From Bacteroidaceae bacterium (lineage in GTDB: Bacteria; Bacteroidota; Bacteroidia; Bacteroidales; Bacteroidaceae), in assembly GCA_024398515.1 (NCBI GenBank), contig JAKSIZ010000026.1, forward strand, positions 1 to 35,539: a DNA stretch of 35,539 nt, read 5' to 3'. The position numbers were made by a program, and so were the translations under genes. How positions within the stretch are numbered: position 1 is the stretch's first letter; each line of letters opens with the position of its first letter. Shown here in pieces: positions 17,601 through 25,765 of this stretch. The notes beneath the pieces were generated by a model that had not been told where the DNA came from, did not search any database, and worked only from the letters and a program-made list of their open reading frames with translations.

Positions 17601-17765
17601 ATAATTCGTATGGGATGAAAAGCATTACGGGATGTTCACAGAACATCTGAGGATTGGGGCTTGATGCTTGTGGAACACTTGTGTTTCTAAAAGCAACAAG
17701 CAACTTATCGACGAAGTCGCTTGGCTTGTCCAAGAATACTTCATGCTTTTCATACCTTATTCGTT
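17601..17765. repeat. Inverted-repeat element with internal hairpins
   Basis: ATGAAAAGCAT (17615-17625) is the exact reverse complement of ATGCTTTTCAT (17743-17753), and flanking bases extend the pairing imperfectly. Between them are GATGTTC-ACA-GAACATC (17631-17647), AACAC-TT-GTGTT (17674-17685), CGAC-GAA-GTCG (17709-17719) and CTTGG-CTTGT-CCAAG (17720-17734). The whole could fold as one branched structure of about 140-165 nt. A structured RNA and a small non-autonomous (MITE-like) element are both possible; no target-site duplication was identified. Confidence 0.55.
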
Positions 17766-17865
17766 ATATTCGTGTTAATTTTCAAGATTGATTTTATAAG
17801 TACGCTTACCACCATTAAATTTCCACTGAACTGTGATAATGAACAAACACGCCTCTTAGAACAAT

Positions 17866-17897
17866 AAAAAAAGCTGCAAGCACCAAAGGCTTGCAGC
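17866..17897 (-). terminator. Intrinsic terminator of tmRNA
   Basis: On the minus strand a perfect 9-bp stem (plus-strand arms GCTGCAAGC 17873-17881 and GCTTGCAGC 17889-17897, 7-nt loop) is followed by seven T residues (plus-strand A-run 17866-17872). It lies about 19 nt past the tmRNA 3' end, as expected for a rho-independent terminator. Confidence 0.93.
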
Positions 17898-17915
17898 ATG
17901 ATGTTAGTTCGTTAG

Positions 17916-18317
17916 TGGAGCTAAAGGGAGTCGAACCCTTGTCCAAACAGGGAAACCATACGCTTTCTACACGCTTATTTCAGTTTTTGTTTTCGTGGCG
18001 CAGCAAGACCTGAACTACCAACTGCACCCTTATCCTCTAAATGTTTCATCATAGCAACGAGGCTTGCCGTGACTATTTCCGATTTCACGATGCACCACTT
18101 TACCAAATTGCTTCGGAACAACAGCCCTTTGAGTGATGTCTCGTCCCATCAACTGTTGACAGGATAAGCCAGTAACCTACTGTGCTTCGGTTAGGCAGCG
18201 AGAGCGTAAGAAGTTTCGCCAATTAAATTTACTGTCAGCTAAGATTAAGGAGCCAACCAACGATGCTCCGCGTGCTTACGTACCATTTCGGCCCGCTGTC
18301 AAATCCATGATAGCCCC
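17916..18317 (-). ncRNA. ssrA: tmRNA (transfer-messenger RNA)
   Basis: About 402 nt. The 5' end GGGGCTATCATGGATTTGAC (from 18317) and the 3' end with T-arm GGGTTCGACTCCC and acceptor strand TAGCTCC form a tRNA-like acceptor stem of 7 pairs. The tag frame is at 18191-18220 on the minus strand and reads GETSYALAA followed by TAA; with the alanine carried by tmRNA this makes an A-GETSYALAA degradation tag. tmRNA with SmpB rescues ribosomes stalled on broken messages. The bases after the discriminator A read CTA, not CCA, so CCA is probably added after transcription. A promoter (18339-18371) and a terminator (17866-17897) frame the gene. Confidence 0.96.
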
Positions 18318-18338
18318 AAAATGTTGCATTTGCGGATG

Positions 18339-18371
18339 CAAAAGTACAAAAAAAACTTTATATCCTCCAAA
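18339..18371 (-). promoter_or_regulatory. Promoter of tmRNA
   Basis: Minus strand: TTTG at 18371-18368 and TACTTTTG at 18346-18339, spaced by 21 nt. The -7 box lies 21 nt upstream of the mature tmRNA 5' end. Confidence 0.75.
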
Positions 18372-18423
18372 TAAATTTGGAATTATTTATATTTATATTC
18401 AATTTGTTGCAGGATAGGATTGA

Positions 18424-20955
18424 CTATTTCAACAATATAATGTAGGCAACTGCAGTGATGTCTGAGACTGTAATGTAGCCGTCGTTATCGACATCTGCGT
18501 TGGCAAATACGAATTGTTGAGGGTTATTGCCAAGTATGTATGATGCGATTGTCGTGATGTCGGCAACGTCAACGTTTCCGTCATTGTTTGCATCGCCTAT
18601 CAAAGTTGATTCTTTTAACTCAACTTGTTTGCTTGCGCTCCAGTAGGATTCCCCTTCAGAGGTGACAGCCTTGACGCGATAACTGTAAACGAGTGTAGAG
18701 TCAAGATTGGTGAATGTATATGAGTTGCCAGCAATACTGTCGATAATAGTTGTAGTAGATGTTGCTTGATCTGCAGCTTTTACTCTTATCGAGTGCATAT
18801 AGTAGCGCTGTCCTGATGGCGTACTAAACTTAACACGATAGTCCTTGTTTACATTCTTGAATACGAGGATGTGAGTACCATTTGCTGCTTGTACGTATTG
18901 GTTTTCGGTGATTTCGTTGTTGTCAGCATCAATGATTGAGATTGTTATTGTCGTATTATTCGTGCTGTATTTTGATTCTATGAACGTCACAGTGACATCG
19001 CCTTTAGGGTTTGTCAATGTAGGCGTGACGAGTGAACTGCCTGCTTTTGATGATGCAAGCTTGGCTTTGTTGTTTGAGTTATACACCTTTTCGCCTGTCC
19101 ATCCTGGAACCATCATATATTCATCGAGGCTTGAGGAAATATCAGTGTTGCTATCTGTTAATGAATTGAAACCTGAGAAGTCTTCATTTAATACGGTACG
19201 TTCAATGCGTTGGATGGTGTCGGTGGCAGTGAGTTCGAGAGTGTAGTGCTTTGCATTTTCAACTTCTAACCAGTTTGCAGTGAAACCATTTGCCGTGATA
19301 TTCGTTGCGTCGTTTACCGTTGGTGTAGGAATTTTGTTTTCAATTACCAGCACTTGATAGTTTTTGCACGATGTGTATGCCCGAACTTCTTGCCAAAGAC
19401 TTTCGTCGTTGTTGTCCTTTTCTGCCCAGTCCTTATAGGCAAGTGAAACGTGGTATGTGCCAGGAGGTAGGGTAGGGATGGTGAGATTCTTTAATGCCAT
19501 CTTCTCGAAACCACCGTAATCATCGGCGCCATAAGAAGAGTTGAATTTGAATTTATTGTCGATTTTGCTCTTTGGTTCGGCATAGTATGTCTTTCCGTTT
19601 TGGATGTTTGTATATTTCATCGTGAACAATAGTTCTGCTTCTGCCCATGAGTCACTCCAGATGAAGCCATTGTATTGATGGCCTTCTTCGGTGAACGTGC
19701 CAAAGTTTATGTTGTAGTTCGTGTATTCTTCTGTTGTGGTTGTATTGTATCTAAGCGAGCAGCCATCGTAGATGATGATATTATATACAGGTTTGCTGCC
19801 AGTGACAGCTGGCTGAATGCCGATTACTGCATCTTGATAATACTCCCATTTATAGCCTCCACCTTTGACTGCGCTGAGCTTGCAATAGCAATCGCTGCTG
19901 CCTGACCATCCCCAGTTGAAATGGTATGTGTCGTCAATTGCCTTGTAGCCATCACAAATAAAGGAGTGGCCTGAGTTGCTTGAAGTGCAACCTCCATACA
20001 TGACAGGTCTGCCGTTTGCCAATTCATTGTATAAGATGGCATCCCATTCCTCATCGGTGTAATAGTCGCGATAGATGTGACGTGTTGCTAAGTCGTAGTT
20101 GAAATAGTTTGCGAATGCGAAAGGTACATCCTCGGTATATGCAGCACTGCCGCCTTCGCTGTTTGTTCCATATTGCATGTTGACAGAAACGCCACAGTCG
20201 TACATAAGTTGTGCAACGGCAGTATCCTCTTTTGCGGTAGTAGATAATCCATAAGTATAGAGCATATTTGCCCAATCATAGTGGTGCTTATAGAAATCTG
20301 ATGATAATGTTTTCATGCAGCCGTATGCGTCATAATATGAATGACTGCCTGAGCCGACCTCTGGCCATTCATAGTATTTCATGACTTGTGACATTGATGT
20401 TGCCACGCATCCCGTCAAGCAACGTCTGCTGCTCTTTTGAGGACATAGATAATAATATGGGTCATCTTGATCCCATCTTGTTTTTATCAATATCGGAATA
20501 TCTTCCTTTACAGTTTCTGCTTTTGTTCGTTTTCCCACTGCAACGTTGTTTGCTGCATCATTTGTTGCTAATTGTTTAGCTTGGATTGCACGGGCAATTT
20601 GTTCGTCGTACTGGCTCAACCACCATTTGAAATTAGATGGCAGGTTGTTGTAGTCAAAAGAACCTTCAAATGAAAAAGCAAGGATTTCCTCTGCTGCTTC
20701 GTCAGCACCAGTGATTACAAATCCTCCACCTTCTTGGTTGAAAACATAATATTTGGGTGTCTTGTCCTTTTGCGAAGTATAGGCAAGTGTCAACTTAGGA
20801 GTGCTTGAGGTGCCAAATCCTTTTGAACGTAATGTGTTACTGTTTTCTTTTTGCAGGAAAGCCTCGGCAATTTGTTTGGCTTTTTCAGGCAGAAGAGTCT
20901 GTGCTGGCAAACATATCGCGAATGCCAGGAATATAAAGGAAAATAGGTATCGCAT
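18424..20955 (-). CDS. C10 (streptopain-type) cysteine protease with dockerin-like tail
   Basis: An 843-residue exported protease. Residues 1-18 are the signal peptide; about 20-145 match the Spi-type propeptide that keeps streptopain-family zymogens inactive. The catalytic domain (about 150-395) has Cys183 in TGCVATSMSQVM and His330 in SGHSFICDGY, followed by FNWGWSG. It is related to streptopain, interpain and periodain of oral Bacteroidales. From about 548 a fibronectin III domain begins, is interrupted by a jelly-roll-like region starting VLNEDFSGF (about 590-735), then appears to resume (YSYRVKAVTSEGESYWS). Residues 787-843 carry two EF-hand-like loops, GDANNDGNVDVAD and ADVDNDGYITVSD, as in type I dockerins. 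Its ATG overlaps the stop of the DUF4270 gene (TAATG), so the genes are coupled. Confidence 0.92.
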   Translation of the reverse strand: MRYLFSFIFLAFAICLPAQTLLPEKAKQIAEAFLQKENSNTLRSKGFGTSSTPKLTLAYTSQKDKTPKYYVFNQEGGGFVITGADEAAEEILAFSFEGSFDYNNLPSNFKWWLSQYDEQIARAIQAKQLATNDAANNVAVGKRTKAETVKEDIPILIKTRWDQDDPYYYLCPQKSSRRCLTGCVATSMSQVMKYYEWPEVGSGSHSYYDAYGCMKTLSSDFYKHHYDWANMLYTYGLSTTAKEDTAVAQLMYDCGVSVNMQYGTNSEGGSAAYTEDVPFAFANYFNYDLATRHIYRDYYTDEEWDAILYNELANGRPVMYGGCTSSNSGHSFICDGYKAIDDTYHFNWGWSGSSDCYCKLSAVKGGGYKWEYYQDAVIGIQPAVTGSKPVYNIIIYDGCSLRYNTTTTEEYTNYNINFGTFTEEGHQYNGFIWSDSWAEAELLFTMKYTNIQNGKTYYAEPKSKIDNKFKFNSSYGADDYGGFEKMALKNLTIPTLPPGTYHVSLAYKDWAEKDNNDESLWQEVRAYTSCKNYQVLVIENKIPTPTVNDATNITANGFTANWLEVENAKHYTLELTATDTIQRIERTVLNEDFSGFNSLTDSNTDISSSLDEYMMVPGWTGEKVYNSNNKAKLASSKAGSSLVTPTLTNPKGDVTVTFIESKYSTNNTTITISIIDADNNEITENQYVQAANGTHILVFKNVNKDYRVKFSTPSGQRYYMHSIRVKAADQATSTTTIIDSIAGNSYTFTNLDSTLVYSYRVKAVTSEGESYWSASKQVELKESTLIGDANNDGNVDVADITTIASYILGNNPQQFVFANADVDNDGYITVSDITAVAYIILLK

Positions 20956-22415
20956 TATTTTTCTGAATTAAATTTGCTATATACAACCTTCATCATAATA
21001 GGTTCATGATTGTTGTCATCACCGCCCACAAGGCGTACGGATTTCATCGACATGTCGTGGCATACTTCTGTTACGATGCCAGATGAGTTGGTTGTCACTT
21101 CAACAGGAATTAACGTTACTTTATTCCAATTAGGATGTTTTGCCACCCAATCAGGGTCGGAAGCAATGCCTTGCTGCTTGTTGCTGTAAAGTGCAGTGAT
21201 AAGTTCTGAAATGTTGTTGAAACTATAAGTGTTGTATCTGTCGTTATTGTCACTTATGTATGACCTTTCGCCATCTGAAACGCTGCCGAATTCGAAGTAT
21301 TGCCTAATACTGTCAGTTTCGACAAGCAACAATTTAGATGGTGCTTTGAGGGCATATTTGTCCTTGTTTTCGTTGTTTATTCTTTGTAATGTGATTTCTG
21401 CTGTATTAATGGAGTCACGTTCATGACCATTGAAAATCTCGTCTATAGGAAGCGATAGTTCTGTGAACAAACCTGCCGGAGTTTTTATATAAGTGCAAGT
21501 CTTGTCTTCAAGTAATTTGTTGAGTACATTCTTGTCGTTTTCTACTTTGCTCAATTGCATAACCTCTTCTGTTCCATAAAGCGTTACATAGCGGTTTGAT
21601 ACGGAGTCATCGGTAATTTTGTATTTGTATGACATCATCAACTGTGACAGCATAATCTGTGCCATTGTGCCGATGCTGTTTGTAGTCTTAAAGTAGAATC
21701 CTGGGCATACGTTGTGAATAAATTCGTATGCGTTCTTGAAGTATTCCGGATGTTCAAATGCCATGCGGAAAACGTATGAAGAGTAGTTCTTGTATTTCTT
21801 GCCGTCGCGGGCGGTATATTCGCCTGACAAAGGTATGAAGATAGTTTTGCCATACTTCTCTGAACGTATTGTGTCGCTTTCAAGCATGTTACTTACAGAC
21901 CATGTTACAGTCTTTTCAATACCTCCCTCTGACTGTGGGCGAATAAATCCTGAGTGTTCAATATCAAAGTTTGAATAATAGGCTCTGTCTTCTTCCAAAG
22001 GTTTTGCAAGCTCATAGCATGTGAGTTGCATTTGATTGAGGCTGTCGCCATAATAGTCGCCGATAAATAAGGAAACGAAAGAAGTGTCGCTGACAATATT
22101 TCCTTCACTATCGCGGCTGACAATGCTGTCAGGATTGTCAAATGTCATTCCTTCAATGACATTGAATTGCGAGAGGAAATCGGCAGTTACGTATGCGTTT
22201 GTCTCTCGGTCGCGCATACGTCCGAGGTATCCGTATCCATTTTGGGCAACAACAGAATCAACAACAACCGTTTTTGATGTCACCTTAAACGTGCCTGTGC
22301 CTACTATAACTTCATCAACCGATGGGACAATGCTATAACCAAGTTGTAAGGTATTATCGTCACATGAAGTTATCAATGCAGCGACGCACGCAATTACCCA
22401 TAAAACCTTTTTCAT
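20955..22415 (-). CDS. DUF4270 lipoprotein
   Basis: A 486-residue lipoprotein with lipobox LITSC and Cys18. The sequence matches the DUF4270 family of Bacteroidetes: an N-terminal LGYSIVP segment, then a beta-rich repeat-like body with YLGRMRDRETNAYVTADFLSQF. Function is unknown; it is commonly found next to a short glycogen synthase gene, as it is here, 72 bp after glgA. Its stop overlaps the start of the C10 protease by one base. A cell-envelope location is likely from the lipobox; the link to glycogen synthesis is by neighbourhood only. Confidence 0.85.
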   Translation of the reverse strand: MKKVLWVIACVAALITSCDDNTLQLGYSIVPSVDEVIVGTGTFKVTSKTVVVDSVVAQNGYGYLGRMRDRETNAYVTADFLSQFNVIEGMTFDNPDSIVSRDSEGNIVSDTSFVSLFIGDYYGDSLNQMQLTCYELAKPLEEDRAYYSNFDIEHSGFIRPQSEGGIEKTVTWSVSNMLESDTIRSEKYGKTIFIPLSGEYTARDGKKYKNYSSYVFRMAFEHPEYFKNAYEFIHNVCPGFYFKTTNSIGTMAQIMLSQLMMSYKYKITDDSVSNRYVTLYGTEEVMQLSKVENDKNVLNKLLEDKTCTYIKTPAGLFTELSLPIDEIFNGHERDSINTAEITLQRINNENKDKYALKAPSKLLLVETDSIRQYFEFGSVSDGERSYISDNNDRYNTYSFNNISELITALYSNKQQGIASDPDWVAKHPNWNKVTLIPVEVTTNSSGIVTEVCHDMSMKSVRLVGGDDNNHEPIMMKVVYSKFNSEK

Positions 22416-22487
22416 GTTTCCTTTTTACCTATTTAATATTTTTTCGAGAATTCGAGATTACGATTTCCGGTCTTAACGACCGCATTT

Positions 22488-23285
22488 CTACAACGACGAA
22501 TAAAAATCATTGTAAGCATTTCCGAGACCATCTTCTCCCGAATATCTCAGGAGAGGTATGTTCTTTGACTCGGCATATTCCAACAGTTCTTGGCTCACGC
22601 CTTCGCCTGATTCTATAATGCCGTCGGAATAGTCTATTGACATTTTTAATAGTTCGTTGTAATCAAATACCTTCTTATATCCTTCGAGCATTTCTTTCTT
22701 TGCTTCTTCAAATTCCACAAATTCTTGGAAATGTTCGTTGAGCTTTCCCTTTATATCATTGCGGTATAGGCAAGTTATTACCTTACAGTCAGCAAAGCAA
22801 GGTTCTTCATTATATGCTTTCTTTAAATAAAAAGGTATAACCGCGCTTATCCATCCTTGACATAGTATTATGTCAGGAGTCCAACGCAGCTTCTTTACTG
22901 TCTCTAACACACCACGTGCATAGAAGATAGCTCTTTCGCCATTGTCGGCGTATGCGGTGCCTTTTTCGTCAGTCGCCATAGAGCGGCGGCTGAAGAAGTC
23001 GGAGTTGTCTATGAAATAGACTTGCACACGCGACGATGGGATTGAAGCTACTTTGATTATCAGTGGATGGTCGGTGTCATTTATTATCAGGTTCATTCCC
23101 GAGAGGCGGATGACTTCGTGTAGTTGGTTGCGTCTTTCGTTTACGGTTCCCCATTTCGGCATAAATGTGCGAATTTCATTGCCAAGGTCGTATATGGCTT
23201 TCGGAAGTTCTCTTCCTGGTATTGCCATTTCTGAGTTTGGTACGTATGGAGCAATCTCCTGATTGATAAATAATACTTTCTTCAC
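22488..23285 (-). CDS. glgA: Short glycogen/starch synthase-like protein (GT5 N-terminal half)
   Basis: A 265-residue protein matching only the N-terminal Rossmann half of glycogen synthase (GT5), which elongates alpha-1,4-glucan from ADP- or UDP-glucose. The start MKKVLFINQEIAPYVPNSEMA aligns with the usual glycogen-synthase N-terminus, but the KTGGL nucleotide-sugar loop reads NSEMAIPGRELP. The nucleotide-binding C-terminal half of a roughly 480-residue enzyme is absent. Bacteroidetes commonly encode this short form, so it is probably not a local truncation, but catalysis by itself is doubtful. It is followed by DUF4270 and the C10 protease; the gene symbol follows common annotation only. 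Confidence 0.8.
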   Translation of the reverse strand: MKKVLFINQEIAPYVPNSEMAIPGRELPKAIYDLGNEIRTFMPKWGTVNERRNQLHEVIRLSGMNLIINDTDHPLIIKVASIPSSRVQVYFIDNSDFFSRRSMATDEKGTAYADNGERAIFYARGVLETVKKLRWTPDIILCQGWISAVIPFYLKKAYNEEPCFADCKVITCLYRNDIKGKLNEHFQEFVEFEEAKKEMLEGYKKVFDYNELLKMSIDYSDGIIESGEGVSQELLEYAESKNIPLLRYSGEDGLGNAYNDFYSSL

Positions 23286-23323
23286 GCGATTATAATTTAT
23301 TTGTTACAAATTATTATTTTCCG

Positions 23324-23359
23324 CTCCTGTCGCCCTCCCTTTTGGGGAGGGCAGGGGAG
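23324..23359. terminator. GC-rich hairpin between mmdA and glgA
   Basis: GCCCTCCC (23332-23339) pairs with GGGAGGGC (23345-23352), with flanking CTCC and GGGGAG extending the symmetry, just 6 nt beyond the mmdA stop codon. It probably ends the mce-mmdA transcript, but the T-run lies on the plus-strand 3' side (23361-23367), so it fits a minus-strand terminator poorly. The C/G block recalls the hairpin at 2427-2454 and may be a dispersed intergenic repeat. Confidence 0.5.
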
Positions 23360-23365
23360 TGTTTT

Positions 23366-24919
23366 TTACAATGGAATACATCCATGTTTCTTAGCAGGAA
23401 GCGACTGGCGCTTAGTGTCGAGTTGAGCGAGAGCACGGCAGATGCGGAAACGTGTGTTTCTTGGTTCGATTACGTCGTCGATGTAACCGAACTTTGCTGC
23501 CTGATATGGATTTGCAAAGGCTTCAGAGTATTCTGCTTCCTTTTCTGCCATGAATGCCTTAGGGTCTTCAGCTGTCTTTGCTTCTTTTGCATAGAGTACT
23601 GCTGCTGCACCGCTTGCACCCATAACTGCGATTTCTGCTGATGGCCATGCGTAGTTGCGGTCGGCACGAAGTTGCTTGCAACCCATGACGATGTGGCTAC
23701 CACCATAGCTCTTGCGGAGTGTAACTGTTACCTTTGGCACTGTTGCTTCGCCGTAAGCGTAGAGCAACTTTGCACCGTGAAGGATTACGGCATTGTACTC
23801 CTGACCTGTTCCTGGAAGGAATCCTGGTACGTCAACGAGTGTTACGATAGGGATGTTGAACGAGTCGCAGAAGCGTACGAAACGTGCTGCCTTGCGTGAT
23901 GCGTTGCAGTCGAGCACTCCGGCATAAGCCATTGGCTGGTTGGCAACGATACCTACGCTCTGTCCGTTGAAGCGTGCGAAACCTATGATTATGTTCTTTG
24001 CATACTTAGGTTGTATCTCGAAGAACTCGCCATCGTCAACAACTGCACCGATAACCTTGTACATGTCGTATGCCTGGTTAGGGTCGTCTGGCAGGATTTC
24101 GTTCAGTGAATCTTCCATGCGGTTCACTGGATCTGTGCATTCTACGCGTGGAGCTTCTTCCATGTTGTTCGATGGAATGTAGCTCAACAGTGTCTTTATT
24201 GTCTGGATTGCTTCCTCTTCAGTTGCTGCAGTGAGGTGTGTAACGCCGCTCTTTGTTGCGTGTACGCTTGCGCCACCGAGGCTTTCCTGGTCAACATCCT
24301 CGCCTGTAACGGTCTTCACTACCTTTGGTCCTGTAAGGAACATGTAGCTTGTGTTCTCCATCATCAGGGTGAAGTCTGTCAATGCTGGTGAGTAAACTGC
24401 GCCGCCGGCACATGGACCGAAGATGCCTGAGATCTGTGGAATGACGCCACTTGCAAGGATGTTACGCTCGAAGATTTCTGCATAACCTGCCAAAGCGTTC
24501 ACTGCTTCCTGGATACGTGCGCCACCTGAGTCGTTGATACCGATGCAAGGGCAGCCTGCCTTCATGGCTTCGTCCATCACCTTGCAAATCTTTTCTGCCA
24601 TGGTTTCTGACAAAGAACCACCGTTTACGGTAAAGTCCTGAGCGAAGATGAACACCTGACGGCCGTCGATAGTACCGCTTCCGGCTACGACACCGTCGCC
24701 AAGGAACTGCTTCTTTTCCATGCCAAAGTTGTGGCAACGATGGAGCTTGAACATGTCGAACTCCTCAAAACTACCTTCGTCGAGCAGCATGTCTATGCGC
24801 TCACGTGCAGTGTATTTGCCTCTTGCGTGCTGTTTCTCTATTGCTTTCTCACCGCCACCGAGACGTGCTTCTTCGCGTTTTGCGATGAGTTGCTTAATCT
24901 TTTCAAACTGTTGGCTCAT
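23366..24919 (-). CDS. mmdA: Methylmalonyl-/propionyl-CoA carboxyltransferase subunit
   Basis: A 517-residue acyl-CoA carboxyltransferase with the double crotonase fold. Family features include the N-terminal [17 protein letters not shown]...[23 protein letters not shown] region, [14 protein letters not shown], the oxyanion-loop segments GGARIQEAV and [16 protein letters not shown], and the C-terminal end KKHGCIPL. It moves carboxyl between methylmalonyl-CoA and biotin, either as a subunit of sodium-pumping methylmalonyl-CoA decarboxylase or of propionyl-CoA carboxylase. The epimerase gene is 35 bp upstream on the same strand, supporting the succinate-to-propionate route. The biotin carrier and membrane subunits usually expected beside it are absent; a hairpin and glgA follow. 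Confidence 0.92.
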   Translation of the reverse strand: MSQQFEKIKQLIAKREEARLGGGEKAIEKQHARGKYTARERIDMLLDEGSFEEFDMFKLHRCHNFGMEKKQFLGDGVVAGSGTIDGRQVFIFAQDFTVNGGSLSETMAEKICKVMDEAMKAGCPCIGINDSGGARIQEAVNALAGYAEIFERNILASGVIPQISGIFGPCAGGAVYSPALTDFTLMMENTSYMFLTGPKVVKTVTGEDVDQESLGGASVHATKSGVTHLTAATEEEAIQTIKTLLSYIPSNNMEEAPRVECTDPVNRMEDSLNEILPDDPNQAYDMYKVIGAVVDDGEFFEIQPKYAKNIIIGFARFNGQSVGIVANQPMAYAGVLDCNASRKAARFVRFCDSFNIPIVTLVDVPGFLPGTGQEYNAVILHGAKLLYAYGEATVPKVTVTLRKSYGGSHIVMGCKQLRADRNYAWPSAEIAVMGASGAAAVLYAKEAKTAEDPKAFMAEKEAEYSEAFANPYQAAKFGYIDDVIEPRNTRFRICRALAQLDTKRQSLPAKKHGCIPL

Positions 24920-24954
24920 AATTTTATTATGTTTTTTTTAGGATTTACAATTTA

Positions 24955-25365
24955 TTATGCCTTTGGTTCGCAGAGTTCTGTAAGGATACCTGCTGTTGAC
25001 TTCGGGTGAAGGAATGCTATGTTCATATTCTCTGCACCGCCGCGTGGAGCCTGGTCGATAAGGCGAATTTCCTTAGCAGAGCACTCTGCCAATGCGTTTG
25101 CTACGCCGTCTTCAACGGCAAAAGCTACGTGGTGTACGCCCTTGTTGCCCTTCTCCAACCACTTTGCAATTGTGCTTTCCTCTGATGTTGGCTCAAGCAA
25201 TTCGAGCTTTACCTCACCAATCTTCAGGAAGGCTGTCTTTACTTTCTGGTCTGCAACTTCTTCGATGTTGTAGCACTTCAAACCCAATACATTCTCGAAA
25301 TAAGGGAGAACCTCTTCGATGCTCTTGACTGCGATGCCAAGGTGATCAATACGTGATAACTTCAT
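24955..25365 (-). CDS. mce: Methylmalonyl-CoA epimerase
   Basis: A 136-residue member of the vicinal oxygen chelate (glyoxalase) family. Likely metal ligands are His8 in IDHLGIAV, the His78/His79 region in GVHHVAFAVED, and Glu130 in GILTELCEP; length and paired beta-alpha-beta modules match methylmalonyl-CoA epimerase. It interconverts (R)- and (S)-methylmalonyl-CoA, linking the B12 mutase to the carboxyltransferase encoded 35 bp downstream. A -7 promoter box is at 25456-25463, giving a leader of roughly 90 nt. Confidence 0.95.
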   Translation of the reverse strand: MKLSRIDHLGIAVKSIEEVLPYFENVLGLKCYNIEEVADQKVKTAFLKIGEVKLELLEPTSEESTIAKWLEKGNKGVHHVAFAVEDGVANALAECSAKEIRLIDQAPRGGAENMNIAFLHPKSTAGILTELCEPKA

Positions 25366-25455
25366 AATTTTGTTTTTGTGTTAATATAATTTTGTATATC
25401 ATTATTGTTTGCCTTCACATAGGCTCTATTTACATAAGTCCACATAAAAGGTTTG

Positions 25456-25463
25456 CAAAGGTA
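25456..25463 (-). promoter_or_regulatory. Probable -7 box for the mce-mmdA operon
   Basis: Minus strand TACCTTTG, a full TAnnTTTG match about 90 bp before the mce start. No clean TTTG lies at -33, though an AT-rich tract does. Confidence 0.6.
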
Positions 25464-25637
25464 CGAAATTTTAGCGAAATGACCTAATTTTTTAAGTAAA
25501 TTTAGGAATACGTGCGCGTATGCGTGCGAACAATATATATTTTTTGTGTGTGCGAAGCATCGGATTTTGGATTTTCGGCGAATATGTTTTACAGGGTGTC
25601 CGAATGGCTGTGCGATGACGAACGTAAGACTGCAAAG

Positions 25638-25757
25638 AAAACTGCTACAGTTTTCAACCCAAAACTGCTACAGTTTTCGAGTCAAAACTGCTACAGTTTT
25701 TTTATGAGTATAAAGGTCGTCAGCAAAATCTCAAGCGCACGACCGAGGTTGAGCGTT
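25638..25757 (+). repeat. Triple-palindrome element B
   Basis: Three identical 17-bp units AAAACTGCTACAGTTTT (arms AAAACTG/CAGTTTT, loop CTA) start at 25638, 25661 and 25684, exactly 23 bp apart. Spacers are CAACCC and CGAGTC. A T-run follows unit 3, and GTTGAGCGTT appears at 25748-25757. The layout and spacers match elements A and C, but the palindrome core differs. It lies in the 400-bp gap between the fbp 3' end and the mce promoter, reading toward the fbp 3' end. It could act as a bidirectional terminator there. Confidence 0.9.
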
Positions 25758-25765
25758 GCGGGGGA

